Source: an uncultured Flavobacteriaceae bacterium
GTDB taxonomy: Bacteria > Bacteroidota > Bacteroidia > Flavobacteriales > Flavobacteriaceae
Assembly: GCA_947500385.1 (NCBI GenBank)
Contig: CANMSA010000003.1
Coordinates: 310,001 to 374,000, forward strand
Direction of reading: 5' to 3'
Length of the DNA stretch: 64,000 bases
Shown in pieces: positions 29,542 to 38,534 of the stretch. The translations under genes were made by a program, and so were the position numbers. Position 1 is the stretch's first letter. Every line of letters begins with the position of its first letter. The notes below the pieces were generated by a model, which searched no databases, was not told the DNA's origin, and saw only the letters and a program-made list of their open reading frames with translations.

Positions 29542-30204
29542 ATGATACGATTAAAAGATATAGAGAAAGTACTTTTTGGAGATCAAATACAAACTACGGT
29601 CGTGGATGGTGTGGATTTGCAAATTGATAAGGGGGAATTCGTGTTGATATTGGGGCCATCTGGAAGCGGAAAAACTTCATTGTTGAATATTATTGGTTTG
29701 CTCGAAAGCCCTACTGCAGGAGAATACTGGTTCGAGGGTGAAGAGGTATCAAGTTTTTCAGAAAAGAAGCGTTCAGCATTTCGCAAAGGAGTTTTTGGTT
29801 TCGTATTTCAACGTTTTAACCTAATTGATGAGTTGACCCTGTTTGAAAACATAGAATTGCCATTAGTGTATGATAAAGTCCCAAAAGATGAACGAGTAGA
29901 AATTGTCAATGAAATTATGCAACAAATGGACATTGCCGATAAACGCGACTTTTTTCCGCAACAAGTTTCCGGTAGCCAACAACAGAAAACGGCTATAGGG
30001 AGGGCCATAGTTACCAACCCCAAAGTTATTCTTGCCGATGAGCCTACCGGAAATTTGAACTCTTTGAGCGGAGTAGAAGTAATGGATAAGTTGGTAGAAC
30101 TAAATAATATAGGTACCACCATCGTTATGGTCACCCATACCCAGGAGTATTCGAAATACGCACATCGGGTCATTCGCATCCTAGACGGTGCAATAGTTTC
30201 TTAA
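29542..30204 (+). CDS. ABC transporter ATP-binding protein (LolD/MacB type) with divergent signature
   Basis: Walker A GPSGSGKTS, Walker B VILADEPTGNL, divergent signature VSGSQQQK. The ORF track starts at 29485; ATG at 29542 fits the family better. Confidence 0.9.
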   Translation: MIRLKDIEKVLFGDQIQTTVVDGVDLQIDKGEFVLILGPSGSGKTSLLNIIGLLESPTAGEYWFEGEEVSSFSEKKRSAFRKGVFGFVFQRFNLIDELTLFENIELPLVYDKVPKDERVEIVNEIMQQMDIADKRDFFPQQVSGSQQQKTAIGRAIVTNPKVILADEPTGNLNSLSGVEVMDKLVELNNIGTTIVMVTHTQEYSKYAHRVIRILDGAIVS

Positions 30205-30749
30205 GTGTTTTTTTTAAATTTCGTTCAATACTTTGTTAGTATTTGAAAACCAGATGGTACTTAAGAACCAAATATTCATCTATTGATCTATTTTTCAATA
30301 TTCCTTGGTGAATTCTCCAACAAGGCCGAGTGCCATTTTTATACGGTATTTCCTTTTGCTATTGATAAATGTGGTATACAATAATCGGGAAACTTCCCGC
30401 GCATAATTTTGATAAAAAAATAGGTGCTTAATCTCTCAATATACAGGCGATTTGGTTGGTTGGTTAACCCGATTGAATGTCTGGTTAAAATTGTAAATAA
30501 ATAAAATAAAATAAGAAAGTATATTCTTAATATCTTAAGAAATGATTTACTTACTGTAATTTAATCTTAAAATAGCCAATAAATCTATAATTTTCCTATA
30601 TTTTTTGTTTGTAATACTTCATGTTTTGGGTATTTAACTTATTTTTATGTGTAAAAGAATTACAATGGAAACCTAACATTTTTAGAATACTTGTGTTTTG
30701 GTAGCTAACCGCCTACATTGAGTTATTTCCATCCCAAAGCTTAAATTGA

Positions 30750-32480
30750 ATGCAATTGATACGAACCCTTTCCCATTTCGTACTGATGATTGGTTGTTTG
30801 AGTGCACTATGGGGTCAAAAAGATCAGAAAAATACTACAGATCTGGTCACCTACGAGGAGTTAAGAAATAATTTTCAAAAAGTACAATTAGATTCGGTCA
30901 AAGCTAGAATATACGCAGAAACTTTTTTGTTCATTGCCAAGAAGAACAAAGATTCGGTCAAAATGGCCGATGCTTATCACCTTTTATCCCAAACGTACAC
31001 CAATGATCTAGCGTTAAAATATGCAGATAGCGTAATAGTTTGCACGAAGAACCTTGATAAGCATAAGGTGTATCCCGCTTTGGGCTATTTACAAAAAGGG
31101 AATACCTATTTTAACAATGGGCAGTATAAGAAGGCGCTCAATGAATACATTCGTGGATCTGAACTGGCAAAGACCAGGAACAGGACCCAGTATATGACCA
31201 TTCGATTTAACATTGGACTTTTAAGGAATTTGCTTGATGAAAGGGAAGAGTCAATGTCAATTTTTAGAGAATATCTTGCCTATGTAGACCACAGCTCTTT
31301 CGAAGATAGCAATCTCTACTATAACAAGGCGTTGTATGCTTTGGCCGATTCCTTCTTGCATACCAAACACCTTGACTCTGCAGATGTATTGATCTCTAGA
31401 GGCATTCAAAAAACTATAAGGGAAAATGATTCTATTGTCTACCCATACTTTGTAATGGGCGCAGGAATCAGTGCTTTTCACAAAACCAACTACAATGTGG
31501 CGGTAGACAGCCTTATTAAGGCAGAATCTCTCATGTCTTCCTTAACCGATAAAACGGCCTTAACGGTCTGTCATTTATTTATTGGGCAGTCCTTGAAAGA
31601 GTTGGATAGAATGGAGGAGGCCTTGGTGTATCTAAAAGAGGTAGACTCTTTGATTCAAGACAAGAACTTTATAACACCCAAGCTACTTGAAACCTATTAT
31701 TTGCTTATCGACTATTATGAAGCGATAGGAGATACTAAAAACCAGCTCTACTACCTTAATAATTTGATAAAGTTTGATAGTCTTTTAAACACGAACCATA
31801 AATACCTACTAAAGAACATCACAAAAAAATATGATACACCTGAACTTATAAGTGTAAAACAGAACCTTATAAATAGACTTCAAAAAGATAAGTTTATCTC
31901 CGAAAAGGCACTGGTGTATGTAGGGGTATTGGCTGTATTACTACTGTTCTTGGTTTTTTACTATCTAAGAAGGTATTTTATTTTCAAAAAACGGTTTAAG
32001 AAGTTGATTTTTGATTATGAGAAAAAAAACAAAGATTCAAAATTAGGCCAAAGAGGAACCTATGTTCGTACAGACTATGAAAATAGCACCGAAGAACTTT
32101 CCGATCTTAGACTGTCTAAAGAGGTAATCGACGAAATTTTACAAAAATTAGAACATTTCGAAAATACGAATAAGTTCATTAAGAAAAATTCATCATTGAG
32201 TAGGGTCGCGAAAGATCTTAATACAAATAGTACATACTTGTCCAAAATCATTAACGTAACGAGGAAAACCAATTTCTCGAACTATCTCAATGATCTCAGA
32301 ATCGATTATGTGATAAAAAGACTTAGGGAAGACAAGCAATTGCGTTCATATACCGTAAAGGCCATTGCCAAAGAAATTGGGTTTAATAATTCACAATCAT
32401 TTTCGGTTGCCTTTCGAAAAAAAACAGGTATTTACCCTTCATTCTTTATCAAACAGTTGGATGATATAGAAAGCAAGTAA
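30750..32480 (+). CDS. TPR-containing membrane regulator with C-terminal AraC-type HTH
   Basis: Signal peptide, TPR-like repeats, TM helix (ALVYVGVLAVLLLFLVFYYL), HTH (SLSRVAKDLNTNSTYLSKIIN...VKAIAKEIGFNNSQSFSVAFRKKTG). Confidence 0.88.
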   Translation: MQLIRTLSHFVLMIGCLSALWGQKDQKNTTDLVTYEELRNNFQKVQLDSVKARIYAETFLFIAKKNKDSVKMADAYHLLSQTYTNDLALKYADSVIVCTKNLDKHKVYPALGYLQKGNTYFNNGQYKKALNEYIRGSELAKTRNRTQYMTIRFNIGLLRNLLDEREESMSIFREYLAYVDHSSFEDSNLYYNKALYALADSFLHTKHLDSADVLISRGIQKTIRENDSIVYPYFVMGAGISAFHKTNYNVAVDSLIKAESLMSSLTDKTALTVCHLFIGQSLKELDRMEEALVYLKEVDSLIQDKNFITPKLLETYYLLIDYYEAIGDTKNQLYYLNNLIKFDSLLNTNHKYLLKNITKKYDTPELISVKQNLINRLQKDKFISEKALVYVGVLAVLLLFLVFYYLRRYFIFKKRFKKLIFDYEKKNKDSKLGQRGTYVRTDYENSTEELSDLRLSKEVIDEILQKLEHFENTNKFIKKNSSLSRVAKDLNTNSTYLSKIINVTRKTNFSNYLNDLRIDYVIKRLREDKQLRSYTVKAIAKEIGFNNSQSFSVAFRKKTGIYPSFFIKQLDDIESK

Positions 32481-32637
32481 CTTTATGAAATTCAATATAT
32501 TACGAGTTTATTGAAGGTTTAAATATATAAATTTCAACCCCCCAAGGCTTTTTTGGCCATATCTTGAGCTTTATCGTATTCTATCTTGACTATAACCTAT
32601 TGTTTTACAGTTTATTAGGCATGTTTTTTGGGAGTCC

Positions 32638-32650
32638 GAATTTATAAATA
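32638..32650. promoter_or_regulatory. Third GAATTTATAAATA box
   Basis: Shares CCGAATTTATAAAT with the box at 26064-26077. Confidence 0.4.
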
Positions 32651-32663
32651 CAGCATATAACTA

Positions 32664-32696
32664 TTTGATAATGAGGTAGTTATGGTTATATATTTG
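32664..32696 (+). promoter_or_regulatory. Bacteroidetes-type promoter for 42-aa peptide ORF
   Basis: TTTG at 32664-32667, 21-nt spacer, TATATTTG at 32689-32696. Confidence 0.6.
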
Positions 32697-32722
32697 TTTC
32701 ATAACAATTTAACCCAATTATT

Positions 32723-32851
32723 ATGAAAGCTAAAAAGTCAACAAGTACATTAACATTAAAAAGAAACGTAATCGCAAACATTAATGTTCCACAAAAACAG
32801 CAAAAGGATTTTCGGGATTATTCATCCACTATTCCTACCACAATGTTTTAG
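32723..32851 (+). CDS. 42-aa putative RiPP-precursor-like peptide
   Basis: MKAKKSTSTLTLKRNVIANINVPQKQQKDFRDYSSTIPTTMF*; LTLKRNVIANIN resembles the LxLKKxTIAxLN leader motif of Bacteroidetes lanthipeptide-type precursors; clear promoter upstream. Confidence 0.6.
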   Translation: MKAKKSTSTLTLKRNVIANINVPQKQQKDFRDYSSTIPTTMF

Positions 32852-33110
32852 AAACATTAAATTGCAAGGGGTATTCCATACCGTTTTACAGTGTTGATCA
32901 TTTTTTGAGAACCCTTAGGTAACCTTAGTACGAGTCGGAATCCATTGCCAAAATGTTTTTATCCGCTTAAAGCTCATTGAAAGACTATTCTTTTAATGGG
33001 TTTTAGTGCATTTAACAACCAGCGAGAGTTTAAAAAATTTAATCTTATCCATAAAGCGGAATACCGTTTAGCATTATCGTAAATGGGTGGCGAATCCGAA
33101 CGAACAGTGA

Positions 33111-34478
33111 CTACTTTGGAAACAACAAGCTAACTACGGTTCCTCTATTAGTTTTACTAACAATCTTAATTTTACCCTTGTGGAGCAACATTATTTGTTT
33201 ACAAAGGCTTAAGCCAATTCCACTTCCTTTCTTCTTAGTAGTGAAGAATGGGACAAAAACTTTATCCGTGATTTCATCATCAATGCCTTTTCCGTTATCG
33301 GTAACTTTTATAGTGGGATGCCCATCAATACGTTTTTCATACGATACCGTTACCTCGGCGTCCCTTCGTTTTTCAGAAGCTTCGACCGAGTTTAATACAA
33401 GATTTATAAGCACTTGTTCAATCAAATGCCTATCTATTTCAATATAGGGTTCGGTACCATCCAAGGTAAAATTCAGCTTGATGCTTTTTGACTGCAACGA
33501 TGGCCCAAGTAGGTTTTCTAAACTATGGAATAGTTGCTCAATTGAAACTTTTTCGACTTGTAAATGGTTTATTTTATTTAACCCTCTATAGGTTTTTGCA
33601 AATTTCATCAGGCCTTCGCTACGTTTTTTGATGCTGTCTATTCCAATATCCAGGTCATGCACGTCCAATTTGTTTGTAGAAGGATCTTCAAGAGACTGTC
33701 TAATGTTGTTCTGAAGTGTTTCCGCCAAGGAAGAAATAGGAGCTATCGAATTCATGATTTCATGTGTCATGACCCGAAGCAATTTTTGCCAAGCTTCATT
33801 TTCATTTTGATTTAAGGTGTCATCTATGTTTTGCAAAACAAGTAGTTGAAAAACGCCATCTTCCATGTTAAATTGAGCGCTGGAGACCAAGACATCTATT
33901 TTGCTTGCCGCTGTTTCGATGTTGATTGTGTTACCATCAACATGGTTGGTCTTGAAAAGATCGGCGTAAAGTTTTGGCTTTCTTTTTTCAATAAAATGAA
34001 TATTTTTCAAAGAGGGAACGTTGAGAATTTTTTTGAAAGCATCGTTGATCCATAATATGTTCCCGGTATCTGAATTGTAAGCCATTATTCCTGTGCCTAT
34101 CAGTTCAAGTATTTTTTGAAGATATAGATGTTGTTTTTGCTTTTCTTTATTGATGTTTTTTAAGGTATGGTGAACTTTATTGAATTTTTTATGCAATTCC
34201 CTTACATCTTTAGGACCGGAGTTCTCATTGAACAAAACTGAAAAATCGCGGTACAGGACAGATTCCAGGAAACTATCGATTTCTGAAAACCTTCTTGTGG
34301 TAAACTTAAAAAGATTATTTACAGCAATGCCGATAAGGGCTAAAAGGGGCGTTACTATCAAAACAAGAAAAGAAATATTTGTTTTTAGAATTACCAGAAC
34401 AAATGCCAAAACAGCAAGCAATAAGAACAGCAGTACAATTCTTATGAGCAAGGATAGTTTGTATTTTTTATAGGCCAT
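33111..34478 (-). CDS. Sensor histidine kinase
   Basis: Two TM helices, PAS-like region, H-box VMTHEIMNSIAPISSLAETL, HATPase (LVLNSVEAS...VTDNGKGI...FFTTKKKGSGIGLSLCKQIM). Confidence 0.94.
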   Translation of the reverse strand: MAYKKYKLSLLIRIVLLFLLLAVLAFVLVILKTNISFLVLIVTPLLALIGIAVNNLFKFTTRRFSEIDSFLESVLYRDFSVLFNENSGPKDVRELHKKFNKVHHTLKNINKEKQKQHLYLQKILELIGTGIMAYNSDTGNILWINDAFKKILNVPSLKNIHFIEKRKPKLYADLFKTNHVDGNTINIETAASKIDVLVSSAQFNMEDGVFQLLVLQNIDDTLNQNENEAWQKLLRVMTHEIMNSIAPISSLAETLQNNIRQSLEDPSTNKLDVHDLDIGIDSIKKRSEGLMKFAKTYRGLNKINHLQVEKVSIEQLFHSLENLLGPSLQSKSIKLNFTLDGTEPYIEIDRHLIEQVLINLVLNSVEASEKRRDAEVTVSYEKRIDGHPTIKVTDNGKGIDDEITDKVFVPFFTTKKKGSGIGLSLCKQIMLLHKGKIKIVSKTNRGTVVSLLFPK

Positions 34479-35814
34479 ATTTGTTTAGTCTTCTATAGAG
34501 GGCAGCTCTGGTAATTCCGAGCTCTTTGGCTGATTTAGAAATATTGCCGTTGTTTTTTTCAATAACCTCTAGAATTGCATTTTTTTCAACAGTATCTAAT
34601 TTGAAATCTTTGGGTTTATGAGATTCGTTGCGTTTTTCTATCGGTGAAAAAATTAGGTCACTATCTTTCAAAACTGAGTTTTCGGACATAATGACCGCCC
34701 TTTCTAGCGCGTATTGGAGCTCACGCACATTTCCGGGGAAATGATACATTTTTAATTTTTTAGTAAAACTTTTGTCAAATGATAAATGCTGCTTATTATA
34801 TTTTTCAGCATAAAGTTGCAGAAAATGTTTGCCCAGTACAACAACATCCTCGTCTCGATAACGCAGCGGTGGAACCAGTATCTCTACCGTATTGATACGA
34901 TAAATTAAATCCTTTCTGAATTTGTTTTCATCTGAAAGATCGGCCAACGCCAAATTGGTTGCACAGATTAATCGAATATCAACAGGAATGGGCGTATTGG
35001 AACCCAAGGGAGTAATAGTTCTATTTTGTAGTACCGATAACAATTTGGCCTGTTGTTGCAAATCTATATTTCCTATTTCATCTAGGAACAAAGTACCTTG
35101 GTTTGCGGTTTCAAATCGCCCTTGGCGATTCCCTTGAGCATCTGTAAAAGCACCCTTGGTATGCCCAAACAGCTCACTCTCAAAGAGCGTAGCGGTTAAA
35201 GCACCCACATCTACCTTTACGAAAGGTTTGTTTTTTCTTAGTGAATGTTCATGAATTGCTCTTGCTACAAGATCTTTACCTGTTCCATTCTCGCCTAAAA
35301 TTAATATGTTGGCGTCCGTAGGCCCCAGTTTCTTTATTTTTAAGAAAACGTCCTGCATGGCAAGGCTGTTGCCAATTAACTCATAAGCATGTTCGGCGGG
35401 TTGCCATTTTTTGGAATTTTCAGAGGCTTTATCGGAGATGACCTCTTGTATGCAGCTTAGCAGCTTTTGGTTTTTCCACGGTTTTACGATAAAATCGGAA
35501 GCTCCCGTCTTGAGCGCGGTAATGGCCAAATCCATATCACCATAGGCAGTAATCAATACAACGCGTAAGTCCTTATCTATTTGTTTGATGGTGTTTAGCC
35601 AATAAATACCTTCATTACCGGTGTTTACACCGCTATTAAAATTCATATCGAGCACTGCAAGGTCAAATTTCTTTTGGGAAAGAAGCGAAGCAATAGTATT
35701 GGGATTTTTTTCAGTGACTACTTCTTTTGCTTCCGATTTTAACAACATCGCTAAAGCCGTTAACACGTCTTCGTCGTCATCTATGATTAAGATAGTGGCG
35801 TTTTTCAATAACAT
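34468..35814 (-). CDS. Sigma-54-dependent response regulator (NtrC family)
   Basis: Receiver domain (IDDDEDVLTAL...AVLDMNF...VLITAYG), AAA+ domain with GENGTGKD and ESELFGHTKGAFTDAQ, Fis-type HTH. Confidence 0.96.
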   Translation of the reverse strand: MLLKNATILIIDDDEDVLTALAMLLKSEAKEVVTEKNPNTIASLLSQKKFDLAVLDMNFNSGVNTGNEGIYWLNTIKQIDKDLRVVLITAYGDMDLAITALKTGASDFIVKPWKNQKLLSCIQEVISDKASENSKKWQPAEHAYELIGNSLAMQDVFLKIKKLGPTDANILILGENGTGKDLVARAIHEHSLRKNKPFVKVDVGALTATLFESELFGHTKGAFTDAQGNRQGRFETANQGTLFLDEIGNIDLQQQAKLLSVLQNRTITPLGSNTPIPVDIRLICATNLALADLSDENKFRKDLIYRINTVEILVPPLRYRDEDVVVLGKHFLQLYAEKYNKQHLSFDKSFTKKLKMYHFPGNVRELQYALERAVIMSENSVLKDSDLIFSPIEKRNESHKPKDFKLDTVEKNAILEVIEKNNGNISKSAKELGITRAALYRRLNKYGL

Positions 35815-35883
35815 AGTTCCAATATTACGATATTTTTTGAGTAAGAAAAAAATTACACAGAAGCGCTTTATAGCGAAAAAGTG

Positions 35884-35922
35884 TATCGAATCCGAACACT
35901 GTATGTATCAAATTCAAACACT
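35884..35922. repeat. Two direct repeats TATCRAATYCRAACACT, 22 bp apart
   Basis: TATCGAATCCGAACACT (35884-35900) and TATCAAATTCAAACACT (35906-35922); 14/17 identical. Confidence 0.65.
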
Positions 35923-35951
35923 ATTCTAAAACTGTAAAAAGGTAAATAGTT

Positions 35952-35990
35952 GATATTTAGTCAAATATCTATTTGGCATGGTTCTAACAA
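35952..35990 (+). promoter_or_regulatory. Palindrome plus sigma-54-like promoter upstream of efflux genes
   Basis: GATATTT-agtc-AAATATC (35952-35969) followed by TTGGCATGgttcTAACA; GG-N10-AC spacing, against GG-N10-GC consensus. Confidence 0.45.
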
Positions 35991-36015
35991 TAAAGATTAA
36001 AAGTAAAATTAAGTC

Positions 36016-37269
36016 ATGGACATCGTATTAGAGAAAAAGAGGTTTACAAAATCAAGGGTAACATTAATCATTGGATCTGTTCTCCTGTTATCACTGCTCA
36101 TTTTTGTGATAATGGCCACTGGGGGTAACTCCAAGTTAAATGTGAACAAGGACCGTATCACGATAAGTGAGGTTCAAGAAGGTGTATTTCAGGAAAACAT
36201 CCCGGTCGGAGGCATTGTAATGCCGGTGACCACGATTTATTTGGATGCTTTGGAAGGTGGAAGGGTAGAGGAAATCCTCGTAGAAGACGGCGCAGTAATG
36301 AAAAAAGGAGATCCCATTTTAAGATTGTCCAACACTGATCTTGAATTGAGTTTGATCAATCAAGAGACATCGGTCTATAATCTATTGACCCAGATGCAAA
36401 TTTCGCAAAATGCTGCCCGTCAAAATACCATTAACAGATTGAATCAAATGACCGATGTTGAAAATGAACTTATTGAGGCCGAAAGAAAATATGTACTCAA
36501 TAAAAAGCTCTATGAGCAGAAAGCTGTTGGGCGCCAAGAATTTCAAGAATCTGAAAATAACTATCAATATCAACAAAAGCGAAAGGTTTTGGCAGATCAG
36601 ATATTAAAGGAGGATTCTATTTCTAGTAGAGGCGAGTTGTCCCAGGCCCGAAGCTCATATGTGCGAACCCAAAGCGCCTTGGAGCTAATGCGCAGAAAGG
36701 TGGAGGATTTGGTCGTAAAAGCACCGGTAGATGGTCAGTTAACCTCTTTAGATGCAGAGATCGGGCAATCGAAGAATAAAGGAGAACGTTTGGGACAGTT
36801 AGACGTTTTAAGCGGTTTTAAAGTACGTGTTGACATAGATGAACACTATGTATCTCGAATTTACAATGGCCAAAATGGAACCTTTTTGTTCAATGGTAAC
36901 CGTTATGGGTTAACCATTAAAAAGGTGTACACTCAGGTGACCAATGGGAAGTTCCAAGTAGACATGGAGTTTAAAAAGGAAATGCCAAAGGGTATACGAC
37001 GAGGGCAATCTTTACAGATTCTGCTTGGCTTGAGCGATGAAAAACAGGCCGTTTTGATTCCAAAAGGAGGATTTTTTCAACAATCCGGAGGTAACTGGAT
37101 CTTCAAATTAGCTGATGATGGTAAAACGGCTTACAGGGTAGATGTGCAGTTGGGAAGCCAAAATACAGAATACTATGAGGTTTTGAGCGGGCTGCAGCCT
37201 GGAGACAAAGTGGTCACCTCTAGTTACGATACTTACGGGGATAAACAAGAATTAAAAATTAAACAATAG
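36016..37269 (+). CDS. Efflux RND/MacA-type periplasmic adaptor (HlyD family)
   Basis: N-terminal TM, lipoyl-like halves (GGRVEEILVEDGAVMKKGDPILRLSN / VKAPVDGQLTSLDAEIGQSKNKGERLGQL), coiled-coil hairpin. Confidence 0.94.
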   Translation: MDIVLEKKRFTKSRVTLIIGSVLLLSLLIFVIMATGGNSKLNVNKDRITISEVQEGVFQENIPVGGIVMPVTTIYLDALEGGRVEEILVEDGAVMKKGDPILRLSNTDLELSLINQETSVYNLLTQMQISQNAARQNTINRLNQMTDVENELIEAERKYVLNKKLYEQKAVGRQEFQESENNYQYQQKRKVLADQILKEDSISSRGELSQARSSYVRTQSALELMRRKVEDLVVKAPVDGQLTSLDAEIGQSKNKGERLGQLDVLSGFKVRVDIDEHYVSRIYNGQNGTFLFNGNRYGLTIKKVYTQVTNGKFQVDMEFKKEMPKGIRRGQSLQILLGLSDEKQAVLIPKGGFFQQSGGNWIFKLADDGKTAYRVDVQLGSQNTEYYEVLSGLQPGDKVVTSSYDTYGDKQELKIKQ

Positions 37270-37302
37270 TCTAGTACGAATACTAAATTTAAATATAAAA
37301 AG

Positions 37303-37701
37303 ATGAAAAAATTGATTTTAAGTTCAGCGCTGATAGCGACCACAGGTTTGTTAATAGTTTCATGTAAGGACACCAATAGCAAAGCCATGGGATCTGAGGT
37401 ACAAACCTCAAAAATGCAAACGACCATGAGTGAAGCGGAAAAGGCCCAGATGGCCTCATCTACTCCTACGGCACAAGAAGATGGTTTCTCCGAAGCAACA
37501 CCGAAAGATGTGCCAAAAGTGGTTGTAGACGCTTTAATGAGAGACTTTCCTACAGCCGATATTAGTAGGATTTCGGTAAATACGGATCGCATATTTAGGT
37601 TAGACGGTTCTTTTGGGGACGGTTCCAAAGCAATTTTGTATGCCGATGCGAAAGGAAACTGGTATACCAAGGATGACACCGGGAACTTTACAAAAAAATA
37701 A
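37303..37701 (+). CDS. Small lipoprotein with PepSY-like C-terminal region
   Basis: Lipobox LLIVSCKD; VPKVVVDALMRDFPTADISRISVNTDRIFRLDGSFGDGSKAILYADAKGNWY. Confidence 0.65.
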   Translation: MKKLILSSALIATTGLLIVSCKDTNSKAMGSEVQTSKMQTTMSEAEKAQMASSTPTAQEDGFSEATPKDVPKVVVDALMRDFPTADISRISVNTDRIFRLDGSFGDGSKAILYADAKGNWYTKDDTGNFTKK

Positions 37702-37731
37702 CAGTACTAATAACCATTGACTTTGGTTACA

Positions 37732-37764
37732 GGAGCGCAAGTGGCCCCAATGGGGCCACGCTCT
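37732..37764 (+). other. GC-rich intergenic hairpin
   Basis: GTGGCCCC-AAT-GGGGCCAC perfect 8-bp stem with flanking GAGC..GCTC; no long U-tract. Confidence 0.7.
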
Positions 37765-37846
37765 AAAATTGGTCAAAGCTGCTACTTTTAAGTGTAACAG
37801 GTTCAGGATAATACGCATAGTTATAACAAGAAATAAAATATCGGAG

Positions 37847-38524
37847 ATGATACAAATTAAAGATCTAGAGAAAAACTATAAAACGGAAGAACTCCAGACA
37901 ATTGCTTTGAATAAACTCTCATTCGAGGTCAAGGACGGGGAGTTCATCGCAATAATGGGTCCATCGGGATGTGGTAAATCTACTTTACTAAACATTTTAG
38001 GATTATTAGACGATTCGGATGGTGGTAGTTATGTCTTTAACGGGGAAGAGGTTATAGGGTATAAGGAACGTAAAAGGGCCGAAATTAGAAAGCATAACAT
38101 TGGCTTTATATTTCAAAGTTTCAATTTGATCGATCAACTGACCGTTTTTGAAAATGTAGAGTTGCCCCTCATATATACCGGCGTTAAAAAAGCGGAACGA
38201 AAAGAACGGGTCGATGCGGTTTTGGAAAAAATGCAGATAATTCATAGGCGCAATCATTTTCCGCAGCAACTCTCGGGAGGACAACAGCAGCGCGTTGCAG
38301 TGGCAAGGGCGGTAATCAACGCCCCTAAGATCATACTTGCCGATGAACCTACGGGGAATCTTGATAGTAGCAACGGGAACGATGTAATGGAATTACTGAC
38401 AGAACTAAATGATCAGGGAGCCACAATCATCATGGTTACCCATAGTGAGCATGATGCCAAGTACAGTCATCGGATCATCAGGATGTTAGATGGGCAAAAA
38501 GTTACTGAAAACAGTTTAATCTAA
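37847..38524 (+). CDS. ABC transporter ATP-binding protein (MacB/LolD type)
   Basis: GPSGCGKST, LSGGQQQRVAVARA, ILADEPTGNLDS; ATG at 37847 preferred over 37769. Confidence 0.95.
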   Translation: MIQIKDLEKNYKTEELQTIALNKLSFEVKDGEFIAIMGPSGCGKSTLLNILGLLDDSDGGSYVFNGEEVIGYKERKRAEIRKHNIGFIFQSFNLIDQLTVFENVELPLIYTGVKKAERKERVDAVLEKMQIIHRRNHFPQQLSGGQQQRVAVARAVINAPKIILADEPTGNLDSSNGNDVMELLTELNDQGATIIMVTHSEHDAKYSHRIIRMLDGQKVTENSLI

Positions 38525-38534
38525 TCAATGTACC

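Noticed and set aside
37233-37679. 148-aa minus-strand ORF
   Set aside because: Antisense to the lipoprotein gene, which has a lipobox and correct operon orientation.
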